Source: JACCTH01 sp035281645 (GTDB lineage Bacteria > Actinomycetota > Acidimicrobiia > Spongiisociales > ZC4RG35). From it: DNA of 13,669 nucleotides. A program made the translations under genes and the position numbers. The notes under the pieces are model-generated. The model had not been told where the DNA came from. It searched no databases and was given only the letters and a program-made list of their open reading frames with translations. Shown piece after piece: positions 5,974 to 12,958 of this stretch. Position 1 is the first letter of the stretch. Each line of letters begins with the position of its first letter. The stretch lies in NCBI GenBank assembly GCA_035281645.1, contig DATEDN010000134.1, positions 1-13,669 on the forward strand. The letters are read 5' to 3'.

Positions 5974-7550
5974 AGGCCCGCCTCACCTGGAACGGACTCC
6001 GCCGGGACCGGCAGAGACGAATCGGGTTTCCCTTAATCCTGGCTCTGATGGGATGGCTGGCCTGGAAAGTTGCCAGCTCATATTCGACTGAGTTCTCCCG
6101 GCTCGAAGCGTCGCTTGCATCCGAGTTGGCACTATGGGGTGCCCTGGCCTTCTTCATTGGCTGGGTGACGCTTCCGGTCGTGATCTTCCCCTTGGACGAG
6201 ACCCTCGATCCCGCCCGCCTCGCCGTGTTCCCGATCACCCGGCCCAAGCTCCTGGTCGGGTTGGTCTTCGCCTCCCTGATCTCGCCCAGCATGCTGGTCC
6301 CGGCCACCGTGGCAACGGTCAATGTCGCGGTGTTCTCCGGCTGGGCCCGCCTGGCTGCGATCGTGGCCGGCGTGGTGCTGTTGGCGCAGATGGCGGTCGG
6401 CGCCCACCTTTTCACCAGCCTGGTCTCCTCCATCCTCCGATCGCGTCGAGGGCGCGATGTCGCCGTCATGGTCGTGATCGGAATCGGCCTCTTCACCTTC
6501 GCCGCCTATCAAACTGTCGCCTCTCAGATCGCCACCTCCGGTATGGCGGGGGCTCTGGCCGCCAACCGCATCTCCGGAATCGCGGCCTTGATCCCCCCGG
6601 TGGCAGCACAATCGATAGCCACCGAGGCCGCCGCAGGTGACTGGGGCGGTGCAGTCCTGATGCTCATCGTGGCTCTGTCTTGGCTGGCGCTGATGGCGTA
6701 CGCCTGGGATCGCCTCCTGGGCTGGATGCTGGTCACTCCCGACCACAGCCCCCGGCCGGATCGGGCCCGTCATCGCCGCGGGCTCGCCGAGCGAGGTGCC
6801 TGGGGCAAGCGTCGGGTGCTGGCGCGAAAGGAGTTGCGGTTCTTCGTGCGCGATCCCCGCCAACGTTTGGTTTGGACCGGGACCGTGATCTTCGTTGGTC
6901 TGGCGGTGGCAGTACTGGTCGTCGGGACCGACTCGATGGCGATCTTCCGCCGCTCGAGTTGGCTGCCACTTCTCGCCCCGGCCATGGTGCTCTTCGTCGG
7001 CTTACCGATCGCGCTCAATCAGTTCGGATGGGAGCGCAATGCCTCGAGCTACCTATTCGTCCTTCCCATAAAGCCTCGGCATCTCTTGCATGGCAAGAAC
7101 CTGGCCATCGGCCTTGGCCTGGTGGTGGAAACGATTTTCATGTCGGCCTTACTCGCCACCTTCAGCGGTGCGTGGGACGCGCTATTGATGGTTCCGGCCC
7201 TGGCGGCGTCGGCTATTGGCTGCCAGCTGGCGGTGGGAAACATCGTGTCGGTGCTCGCCCCGCTTCGGCTCCCCCGGGAGGGCACGGACGTCTTTGCCCA
7301 GGCCACCGAGCAGGGGCTTCTGGCATTGGTGGCGCAGATGGGGTCGTTCTTGATGATCGGGCTCCTGCTCGTGCCTCCCTCGGTGGCCGTGGTCCTCGCC
7401 GTCGCCTTCGGTCAGGTGCTCGATCCGGTCCTCGTCACCGCCTTCTGCTTCGTCTACGGAGTCGGGGTCTATTTCCTCGCCCTCTGGGTGGCCGGCATCC
7501 TCCTCCGACGACGTGTGCCCGAGGTCGTCGCCTGGGTGCAAGTGCAATAG
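5949..7550 (+). CDS. ABC-2 type transporter, large membrane subunit
   Basis: A 533-residue polytopic membrane protein. The N terminus is cytoplasmic-looking and basic ('KARLTWNGLRRDRQRR', about residues 9-24). Hydrophobic segments are visible near residues 25-43, 60-81, 100-118, 122-150, 170-190, 205-222, 234-252, 310-327, 338-356, 383-405, 410-435, 456-490 and 492-519, consistent with a duplicated six-helix architecture. The two halves are joined by a charged loop at about 262-305 that includes 'RRVLARKELRFFVRDPRQR', a motif usual before the first helix of ABC-2 permeases, so the protein looks like two fused half-permeases. It partners the ATPase encoded just upstream (25-bp overlap), forming an exporter of unknown substrate. 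GTG start supported by a GAGGG site. The stop is followed immediately by the 7-bp-period tract. Confidence 0.85.
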   Translation: MVTQFGWLKARLTWNGLRRDRQRRIGFPLILALMGWLAWKVASSYSTEFSRLEASLASELALWGALAFFIGWVTLPVVIFPLDETLDPARLAVFPITRPKLLVGLVFASLISPSMLVPATVATVNVAVFSGWARLAAIVAGVVLLAQMAVGAHLFTSLVSSILRSRRGRDVAVMVVIGIGLFTFAAYQTVASQIATSGMAGALAANRISGIAALIPPVAAQSIATEAAAGDWGGAVLMLIVALSWLALMAYAWDRLLGWMLVTPDHSPRPDRARHRRGLAERGAWGKRRVLARKELRFFVRDPRQRLVWTGTVIFVGLAVAVLVVGTDSMAIFRRSSWLPLLAPAMVLFVGLPIALNQFGWERNASSYLFVLPIKPRHLLHGKNLAIGLGLVVETIFMSALLATFSGAWDALLMVPALAASAIGCQLAVGNIVSVLAPLRLPREGTDVFAQATEQGLLALVAQMGSFLMIGLLLVPPSVAVVLAVAFGQVLDPVLVTAFCFVYGVGVYFLALWVAGILLRRRVPEVVAWVQVQ

Positions 7551-7551
7551 A

Positions 7552-7628
7552 TCAGACTTCAGACTTCAGACTTCAGACTTCAGACTTCTGGTATCTGACA
7601 TCTGGTATCTGACATCTCTTAGTCTCAG
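7552..7628. repeat. Heptad-period tandem repeat tract, 11 units
   Basis: Read in steps of seven, the tract is five exact TCAGACT units (7552-7586), then TCTGGTA, TCTGACA, TCTGGTA, TCTGACA, TCTCTTA and a diverged GTCTCAG ending at 7628. The middle four are also two exact copies of a 14-bp unit. It fills almost the whole space between the permease stop and the next gene's GTG and is far more AT-rich than its surroundings. It resembles the short heptanucleotide tandem repeats described in cyanobacteria and other bacteria. It is not a CRISPR array (no spacers) and has no open frame through it (TAG at 7629). Confidence 0.9.
7620..7625 (+). promoter_or_regulatory. Candidate -10 element (TAGTCT) at the end of the heptad tract
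   Basis: TAGTCT matches TANNNT and ends 6 bases before the GTG at 7632, the geometry of a leaderless actinobacterial promoter. A CTGACA at 7595-7600 matches a -35 (TTGACA) at five of six bases, but the 19-base spacer is long. The following gene has no SD, which makes a leaderless start plausible. Confidence 0.25.
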
Positions 7629-7631
7629 TAG

Positions 7632-8195
7632 GTGCGCCTTGGGATCGACCTCGACGGGGTAGTGGCCGATTTCAACGCCGGCTGGATCAGCCGCTACAAC
7701 ACCCAGTACGGGGCCGCTCTCCCCTCCGACGCGGTCAAGGGCTGGGATGCCATCCCCTCACTGACCCACTTCGAGGACATGCGAGCCTTCTGGAAATGGG
7801 CTCGCGATCATGATGGCCACTCGCTCTTCCGCCACCTCGAGCCCTATCCCGATGCGGTCCCCTCGCTCTGGCAGCTGATCAAGTCCCGCCATCAGGTGGT
7901 GATCATTACCACCAAGCCGGGATGGGCGATCCATGACACCTTCGCCTGGATTGCCCAACACCAGATCCCAACCCGCGAGGTCCACATCCTCGAGCAGAAA
8001 TGGACCGTCGAATGCGACATCTATCTCGACGATGGCCCTCATGTTTTGAAGGAGCTGGTGGCCCGCCGGCCGGAGCGGATGGTCTGCCGTTTCGTGCGGC
8101 CCTGGAACGAGCCGGTGGCGGGCGCGGTCGACGTCGAATCGTGGGCCGACTATCTGGATCTGGTGGGAAGATCCGGCCCGTCGCCCCGCCGGTAG
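7632..8195 (+). CDS. 5'(3')-deoxyribonucleotidase-like HAD protein (NT5C family)
   Basis: A 187-residue HAD phosphatase of the NT5C type, which removes phosphate from deoxyribonucleoside monophosphates. Motif I is 'IDLDGVVADF' with Asp6 and Asp8, motif II is 'VVIITTKPGW' (Thr93/94), the motif III Lys is Lys123 in 'EQKWTVECDIYLDDGPHVL', and motif IV is the Asp133-Asp134 pair. The short cap around 15-85 ('FNAGWISRYNTQYG', 'PYPDAVPSLWQLI') is like NT5C members. The start must be the GTG at 7632: a TAG lies directly before it in frame, and motif I begins only five residues later. No SD precedes it. Some members of the family have unknown substrates, so the exact activity is inferred. It sits between the heptad tract and phnD (57 bp downstream) and could share a transcript with the phn genes. 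Confidence 0.85.
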   Translation: MRLGIDLDGVVADFNAGWISRYNTQYGAALPSDAVKGWDAIPSLTHFEDMRAFWKWARDHDGHSLFRHLEPYPDAVPSLWQLIKSRHQVVIITTKPGWAIHDTFAWIAQHQIPTREVHILEQKWTVECDIYLDDGPHVLKELVARRPERMVCRFVRPWNEPVAGAVDVESWADYLDLVGRSGPSPRR

Positions 8196-8228
8196 CGATT
8201 ATGTTGGCCGGGGCGGGGTGATCCGCCC
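8183..8228 (+). promoter_or_regulatory. Two mutually exclusive hairpins ahead of phnD
   Basis: GGGCGG (8211-8216) pairs with CCGCCC (8223-8228) across a 6-base loop. The same G-rich stretch (8212-8218) can instead pair with CCCCGCC (8184-8190) at the end of the nucleotidase gene. The competing pairing is the layout of an attenuator, but no T tract follows the downstream hairpin. A TATGTT at 8200-8205 also fits a -10 pattern. High local GC makes chance pairing a real possibility. Confidence 0.3.
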
Positions 8229-8238
8229 GAACAACCAC

Positions 8239-8244
8239 AAGGAG
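8239..8244 (+). promoter_or_regulatory. phnD: Strong ribosome binding site for phnD
   Basis: AAGGAG lies 8 bases before the GTG at 8253. It fixes the PhnD start at a GTG directly before a classical lipoprotein signal peptide. It is the best SD in the window, in contrast to the weak or absent SD of phnC and the nucleotidase, and implies high expression of the binding protein. Confidence 0.75.
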
Positions 8245-8252
8245 TCACGTAA

Positions 8253-9347
8253 GTGCAAAAGAAACTGGTGATCCTGACCTTGCTCGCCCTGGTACTGGGC
8301 GCCTGTGGCGGTGGGACAAGCGCCACTACAGCCGAGGTCGAGGACACCTCCCCCACGACGATGGCCGAGGTCACTACGACCGCCGCCGCGTCCACGACTG
8401 CAGCAGCGAGCGGGTTGGGCACTCCCGAGAATCCGATTCAGGTTCTCTTCGTGCCCTCCGTCGAGGCCGAAGTGATTGTCAGCGGCGGCGAGGTGATGAA
8501 GAACGCTTTGGAAGAAGCGACCGGCCTCACCTTTGAGGTATCGGTACCGACCTCTTATGCCGCCACCATCGAGGAGATGTGCGCGGCACCCGATCGCACC
8601 ATGGGATTCATCCCCGGGCTCGGCTATGTGCTGGCCGCCAATCTCTGCGGTGTCGATGTCGGCTTCAAGGCGGTTCGGTTTGGCTATGACGTCTATTGGG
8701 CGCAGTTCCTCGTTCCCCGCGATTCCGAGATCGCCTCGATCGATGACCTCGCCGGACGCAGCTGGGCTTATCCGGACCCGGGCTCGACTTCGGGCTACAT
8801 GGTCCCCTTGCTGGAGCTGCAAGAGGCGGGAGTCGAGCCGGGAGCGACTGTCGAAGCCGGTGGACACCCCCAAGCTGCCCTCGCCGTCTACCGCGGCGAT
8901 GCTGACTTCGCCACCACCTTCTATTCGCCGCCGCTTTTGCCCGAGGGCGAGTGGGCGGAGGGTGATCCGCCGGACATCCCCGACGAGCTGGTCCCCGACT
9001 GCGCCGTTACCGCCGATGACGAGCTCTGGTGCGGCGATTACCGGGTCCTCGATGCCCGGGCGAGCGCTCGGGACGAAGCTCCCGACATCGTGCAACAGGT
9101 GCGGATCCTGTCGATCACCCAGGGCATCCCCAACGACACTCTCTCGTTCGGGCCGGAGTTCCCCTCCGACTTGCGGACCCAGATCGAGGACGCCCTGGTG
9201 GCCTTCGCCGAGACGCCGGAGTGGGAGGAGTCGATCGGCAACCAGGACTTCTATGGCTGGACCGGCATCAATCCGGCCGAAGACGCGGAGTACGACGGCC
9301 TGCGAACGATCGTCGACCTGGTCGGTATCGACCTCGACAGCCTCTAA
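8253..9347 (+). CDS. phnD: Phosphonate/phosphite-type ABC transporter substrate-binding lipoprotein
   Basis: A 364-residue secreted binding protein. Residues 1-18 are a lipoprotein signal (basic start, 'LVILTLLALVLGAC', lipobox Cys18). Residues 19-55 are a Thr/Ala/Ser/Glu-rich linker. The mature domain has PhnD features: 'PIQVLFVPSVEAEVIVSGGEVMKNAL', the ligand-site loop 'DPGSTSGYMVP' (175-185, which in the family contacts the phosphonate or phosphite oxyanion), and 'AGGHPQAALAVYRGDADFATT' (202-222). An acidic, Pro-rich segment at about 225-262 with Cys250 and Cys260 follows and looks like a lineage-specific loop. PhnD proteins bind phosphonates, phosphite or related P compounds outside the membrane and hand them to PhnE. 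The substrate cannot be settled here. A 16-bp perfect hairpin follows the gene. Confidence 0.92.
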   Translation: MQKKLVILTLLALVLGACGGGTSATTAEVEDTSPTTMAEVTTTAAASTTAAASGLGTPENPIQVLFVPSVEAEVIVSGGEVMKNALEEATGLTFEVSVPTSYAATIEEMCAAPDRTMGFIPGLGYVLAANLCGVDVGFKAVRFGYDVYWAQFLVPRDSEIASIDDLAGRSWAYPDPGSTSGYMVPLLELQEAGVEPGATVEAGGHPQAALAVYRGDADFATTFYSPPLLPEGEWAEGDPPDIPDELVPDCAVTADDELWCGDYRVLDARASARDEAPDIVQQVRILSITQGIPNDTLSFGPEFPSDLRTQIEDALVAFAETPEWEESIGNQDFYGWTGINPAEDAEYDGLRTIVDLVGIDLDSL

Positions 9348-9365
9348 GCCGGTCATCGATTCTGT

Positions 9366-9400
9366 GAGGATTTGCGCGGCCCCAGGCCGCGCAAATCCTC
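9366..9400. other. Perfect 16-bp hairpin between phnD and phnC
   Basis: The arms 9366-9381 (GAGGATTTGCGCGGCC) and 9385-9400 are exact reverse complements around the loop CCA. The sequence after it is TCATTCAT, not a T run, so it is a poor intrinsic terminator in the E. coli sense. Placed 18 bp after phnD's stop and 22 bp before phnC, it is well placed to protect the phnD mRNA 3' end or to cause partial termination, giving more binding protein than ATPase and permease. It is symmetric, so it could act on either strand. Confidence 0.9.
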
Positions 9401-9422
9401 TCATTCATATGGGCGATCGCTG

Positions 9423-10175
9423 ATGCTGCGAGTCGAGAACCTCACCAAGATCTACGACGACGGGACCGTCGCACTCAAAGACGTCTCCTTCGAAGTCCCA
9501 GACGGGCAGTTCCTGGCCGTCATCGGCCTCTCCGGCTCCGGAAAGTCGACCCTCCTCCGTTGCATCAACCGATTGGTCGAGCCCACCTCAGGCAAGATCT
9601 TCTGGAACGAGGAGGATGTCACCGCCGCCCCTCAGGAGGATCTGCGTCAGGTACGCCGCCGGATCGGCATGGTTTTTCAGCACTTCAACCTGGTCCATCG
9701 CTCGACGGTCATCACCAACGTCCTCGCCGGGCGTTTGGGTTATGTCAATCCCGCCCTATCGATCCTCAACCGCTTTCCAAAAGAAGACGTGGCCAAGGCA
9801 GTAGCCCAGCTCGAAAGGGTGGGGCTGGCCGAGAAGGCCAAGGCACGAGCCGACGAGCTATCTGGCGGACAACAACAGAGGGTCGGTATCGCCCGGGCGA
9901 TGATGCAAGACCCGGAGATGATCTTGGCCGACGAACCGGTCGCCAGCCTGGACCCGGTCCTGGCTCATTCGATCATGCAATACCTCGAGCGCATCAACAC
10001 CGACGACGGAGTCACAGTTCTTTGCAGCCTCCACTTCCTCGACCTGGTTCACCGCTACGCCGACCGCGCCATCGCCCTCAATCGGGGAGAGCTGGTCTTT
10101 GACGGCGAGCCCAAGGCGATCGACGACGATCGTTTCAAGGCGATATACGGGCAAGAGGCGGAGCGGGTTGGCTAA
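9423..10175 (+). CDS. phnC: Phosphonate/phosphite-type ABC transporter ATP-binding protein
   Basis: A 250-residue import ATPase of the usual PhnC length. Walker A is 'GLSGSGKST' (35-43), the Q-loop is 'IGMVFQHFNLVHRSTVITNVLAGRLG' (Gln86), where 'FNLV-R-TV-NVL-GRLG' is characteristic of PhnC. The signature is 'LSGGQQQRVGIARAM' (146-160), Walker B is 'MILADEPVASLDP' (167-178) and the switch His is His204 in 'VLCSLHFLDLVHRYADR'. It would energise PhnE in the membrane. The ATG at 9423 gives a normal N terminus 'MLRVENLTKIY'; the frame runs open into the upstream hairpin but the extension has no family similarity. The SD is weak. The 3' end overlaps phnE by 8 bp. Confidence 0.93.
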   Translation: MLRVENLTKIYDDGTVALKDVSFEVPDGQFLAVIGLSGSGKSTLLRCINRLVEPTSGKIFWNEEDVTAAPQEDLRQVRRRIGMVFQHFNLVHRSTVITNVLAGRLGYVNPALSILNRFPKEDVAKAVAQLERVGLAEKAKARADELSGGQQQRVGIARAMMQDPEMILADEPVASLDPVLAHSIMQYLERINTDDGVTVLCSLHFLDLVHRYADRAIALNRGELVFDGEPKAIDDDRFKAIYGQEAERVG

Positions 10176-11967
10176 TCCCGGCAACAAACGGCCACCGTGG
10201 GTCTGGCCCGCCGTCATCCTCGGTCTTGTCATCTACGCCTATGGCTTTTGGGTTACCGAGGTCAACCTCGATCAGATCCGCGACGACACGAGACGAGTGG
10301 GTTTGGTTCGCATCCTCCGGGCCCTCGCCCGCCCCGAGATCCTGGAGCAGGATCTAGAGGTCACCAACACCGACGTTCCGATTCGGATCCCGTGCGTCGA
10401 GGGCGATCAAGCGGGCGAAGGTGGAGCCCGTGTCGTGCTGAACCCGCCCTGTGCCGACCCCCGGTCCACCATCGAGGTCAGTGGAAACGGCTTCGCCCCC
10501 ACCACCGAGGTGAGGGTCTTTCTGGTGCCCGAATCCCAGGTCGAATTGCGCCTGGCCGAGGTCCGAACCGACGGAGCGGGCGAATTCAGCACCGAAGTCC
10601 GGCTTCCCAACCGACCATCGGAGGCTCCCCAGACCATCAGGGTGGTGAGCACGGAGCCGGTCGGCAGCCCTCGCTGGACCCAGACCGCCCGCGACACGCT
10701 CGACAAGATTATCGAGACGGTTTTCCTGGCATTGATCGCCACCACGTTCGCCACCCTGCTGGCGGTGCCGCTCTCGTTCCTGGCGGCTCGAAACCTAATG
10801 AAGGACATTCAGAGCACGGTGACCAATGTCGCCCTCAGCTTGATCGCCCTTCCGTTGGGAGTGGCCGGGGGCGTTGTCGCCGCCAACCTGGCCCAGCGGG
10901 TAGCCCGAGCGATCGGCGATGAACCTTGGCTGGGGCTCGCCGGTCTTCTGGTGACGCTGCTGGCCGGTGGATTCATCCTGCGGCGGGCGATTCCGGCCGA
11001 GGAGACTGAGACGCCCTCGCCTGCCCAGCGAACCCAACGGGCAGTGCTTTTGGTCCTCGTCTTCCTGCTGGTGATGCTCGGTCTCTATCTGGCGGCGAGC
11101 CTCCTTCAGCAATTGGGAGCGTGGCTCGAGCCCCGCTTGGGCGTTCTCCGATTCCTCGGTGCCTTTCTTGGCACCGCCGGGGAGTTGGTCTCCTTCGGGC
11201 TGGTGGTGGCCTCGGCCATATTCGGGGGTGGGGTGTTGGTGATGGTCTTGAACCGCTTCGGCCATGGGCTCCGCAAGCGGCTCTCCGACGACGCCCTCAA
11301 TGCCCTTGCCATCCCGCTGGCGATGGTGGCGGGTGCGCTGTGGGCAATCCTCATCGCCCGCGCCATCGCCTGGTTCTACGAGTGGAGTGACCTCAACCGA
11401 ACCCTCTGGATTCCCGTGATCGTCGGAGCCCTCGCCGGCCTCTGGGTGGCTTTTCGGGTCCGCGGGCGGCCAACCGTCCGTCTCGGGCTTGGCATCTACT
11501 ACATCACCCGCACCGTTTTCAACGTCCTGCGGGCGATCGAACCGCTGATCATGGCGATCGTCTTCGTCGTCTGGGTCGGCATCGGTCCCTTCGCCGGCGC
11601 CCTGGCCCTCGCCCTCCACACCATCGCCGCTCTCGCCAAGCTCTACTCCGAGCAGGTGGAATCGATCAGCGCCGGACCCTTGGAGGCGGTGAGGGCCACT
11701 GGTGCCAACCGCCTGCAGAACGTCGTTTACGCCGTCGTCCCCCAGATCATCCCGCCGTACATCTCCTTCACCATGTATCGCTGGGACATCAACGTCCGCA
11801 TGTCCACGATCATCGGCTTCGTCGGCGGTGGCGGGATCGGCTTCCTGCTCCAGCAGAACATCAACCTTCTCGATTACCGGGCGGCGGCGGCGCAGATCCT
11901 TGCCATCGCCATCGTCGTCGCGGCGATGGACTGGCTGAGCTCGCGCATCCGGGCGCGCTATGTCTGA
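10168..11967 (+). CDS. phnE: Expanded PhnE-like permease with Ig-like domain and inserted helices
   Basis: A 599-residue permease, about twice the 260-290 residues usual for PhnE. Order of parts: first helix (about 11-29); an extracytoplasmic region (30-175) with Cys76 and Cys95, including an Ig-like strand pattern 'IEVSGNGFAPTTEVRVFLV...RTDGAGEFSTEVRLP' (about 102-147); the canonical PhnE segment 'ETVFLALIATTFATLLAVPL' plus 'SFLAARN' (183-209); an inserted block with helices near 218-240, 255-272, 291-313, 337-361, 378-402 and 412-430; then the canonical remainder from 'TRTVFNVLRAIEPLIMAIVF' to the C terminus. The EAA loop that docks PhnC is 'SISAGPLEAVRATGANRLQN' (499-518). The TTG at 10168 overlaps the end of phnC by 8 bp and follows a purine-rich stretch, as expected for coupling. 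The stop overlaps the next gene by 8 bp. Confidence 0.9.
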   Translation: MANPGNKRPPWVWPAVILGLVIYAYGFWVTEVNLDQIRDDTRRVGLVRILRALARPEILEQDLEVTNTDVPIRIPCVEGDQAGEGGARVVLNPPCADPRSTIEVSGNGFAPTTEVRVFLVPESQVELRLAEVRTDGAGEFSTEVRLPNRPSEAPQTIRVVSTEPVGSPRWTQTARDTLDKIIETVFLALIATTFATLLAVPLSFLAARNLMKDIQSTVTNVALSLIALPLGVAGGVVAANLAQRVARAIGDEPWLGLAGLLVTLLAGGFILRRAIPAEETETPSPAQRTQRAVLLVLVFLLVMLGLYLAASLLQQLGAWLEPRLGVLRFLGAFLGTAGELVSFGLVVASAIFGGGVLVMVLNRFGHGLRKRLSDDALNALAIPLAMVAGALWAILIARAIAWFYEWSDLNRTLWIPVIVGALAGLWVAFRVRGRPTVRLGLGIYYITRTVFNVLRAIEPLIMAIVFVVWVGIGPFAGALALALHTIAALAKLYSEQVESISAGPLEAVRATGANRLQNVVYAVVPQIIPPYISFTMYRWDINVRMSTIIGFVGGGGIGFLLQQNINLLDYRAAAAQILAIAIVVAAMDWLSSRIRARYV

Positions 11968-12958
11968 GTTCCTACGGCGAACCCGCGAGCTGCGCGAGGA
12001 AGCCGAGAAGTCGCTGGCCCCGGCCGCCACTCGCTCCACCGAAAGCAAGGGCCGGGCCGAAGAGGAGGAGCCCGACGAGTATCGCACTGCCTTTGAGCGC
12101 GATCGCGACCGCATCATCCACACCAAGGCCTTCCGCCGGCTCAAGCACAAGACCCAGGTCTTCATCAATCCCGAGGGCGATCACTTCGTCACCCGCCTCA
12201 CCCACACGTTGCAGGTCACTCAGATCGGGAGATCGATGGCCGCCAGCCTCGGGCTCAACGAGGCGTTGACCGAGGCGATCTGTCTCGGCCATGACGTCGG
12301 CCATTCCCCCTTCGGCCATACCGGGGAGGAGGCGCTCGCCCCCTACGTCGAAGGTGAGTGGTTGCATTCCGCTCACTCGGTTCGGGTCCTGTCTTTACTC
12401 GAACCGCAGAACCTGTCCTGGGAAGTGATCGACGGAATTCGGTCCCATTCCTGGAAGATCAATCCGCCCCCTTCGACTCCCGAGGGGATGCTCTGTCGTT
12501 TCGCCGACCGCATCGCCTACCTCACCCACGACTTTGCCGATGCGATCAGGGCCGGTCTGATCGGGCTCGCCGACTTGCCATCACCAGTCGTGGCTCATTT
12601 CGGCGATACCAGCAGGGAGTGGATCAATCACATGATCAGGGCCGTGGTGGATCACAGCATCGAGATGGGTGAGGTACAGATGCACCCCGAGACCCTGGAG
12701 ACGATGCACAAGCTGCGCGGCTTCATGTTCGAGAAGGTCTATCTGCGACCGGAGGCGGAGTTCCAAAAGGAGCGGGCGATCGTCGTGATCCGCAATCTGG
12801 TCGATTACTTCTCTCATCACCCCGACGAGGTTCCGGAATCCACCACTGTTCCCGAGGCAGACCCGGTCACTGCCGCCATCGATTTCGTGGCGGGAATGAC
12901 CGATCGCTATGCCATCACCACCCACGACCGCCTGTTCCGCCCCCGCCTCTTCGACTGA
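11960..12958 (+). CDS. dgt: dGTPase-like HD-domain triphosphohydrolase
   Basis: A 332-residue deoxyguanosinetriphosphate triphosphohydrolase-like protein. After a charged, unstructured first 40 residues come 'YRTAFERDRDRIIHTKAFRRLKHKTQVF' (41-68), the family's signature segment, and then the HD metal site: His82 in 'RLTHTLQV', His111-Asp112 in 'LGHDVGHSPFGHTGEEAL', and Asp183 in 'CRFADRIAYLTHDFADA'. The family removes tripolyphosphate from dNTPs to give deoxynucleosides; many members act on several dNTPs or need dNTP activators, so dGTP specificity is not certain. The C-terminal part (about 200-332) is shorter than in E. coli Dgt, as in other short Dgt-like proteins. Its ATG lies 8 bp inside phnE, so it is translationally tied to the transporter. 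The TGA overlaps the next ATG. Confidence 0.93.
   Translation: MSEFLRRTRELREEAEKSLAPAATRSTESKGRAEEEEPDEYRTAFERDRDRIIHTKAFRRLKHKTQVFINPEGDHFVTRLTHTLQVTQIGRSMAASLGLNEALTEAICLGHDVGHSPFGHTGEEALAPYVEGEWLHSAHSVRVLSLLEPQNLSWEVIDGIRSHSWKINPPPSTPEGMLCRFADRIAYLTHDFADAIRAGLIGLADLPSPVVAHFGDTSREWINHMIRAVVDHSIEMGEVQMHPETLETMHKLRGFMFEKVYLRPEAEFQKERAIVVIRNLVDYFSHHPDEVPESTTVPEADPVTAAIDFVAGMTDRYAITTHDRLFRPRLFD

Noticed and set aside
6132..6863. Minus-strand open frame (243 codons) antisense to the ABC-2 permease
   Set aside because: The product is Gly/Asp/His/Gln-rich with no recognisable motif, while the plus strand gives a coherent membrane protein.
7552..7628. CRISPR array or transposon end
   Set aside because: Units are 7 bp with no spacers, and there are no terminal inverted repeats, transposase or target duplication nearby.
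8199..9404. Minus-strand open frame (401 codons) antisense to phnD
   Set aside because: It covers a well-defined lipoprotein gene with signal peptide and strong ribosome binding site; its own product resembles no family.
10795..12168. Long minus-strand open frame (457 codons) antisense to phnE and dgt
   Set aside because: The translation is Asp/Glu/Arg/His/Gly-rich without a domain pattern, and the opposite strand encodes two clear families. It is a GC-rich shadow frame.
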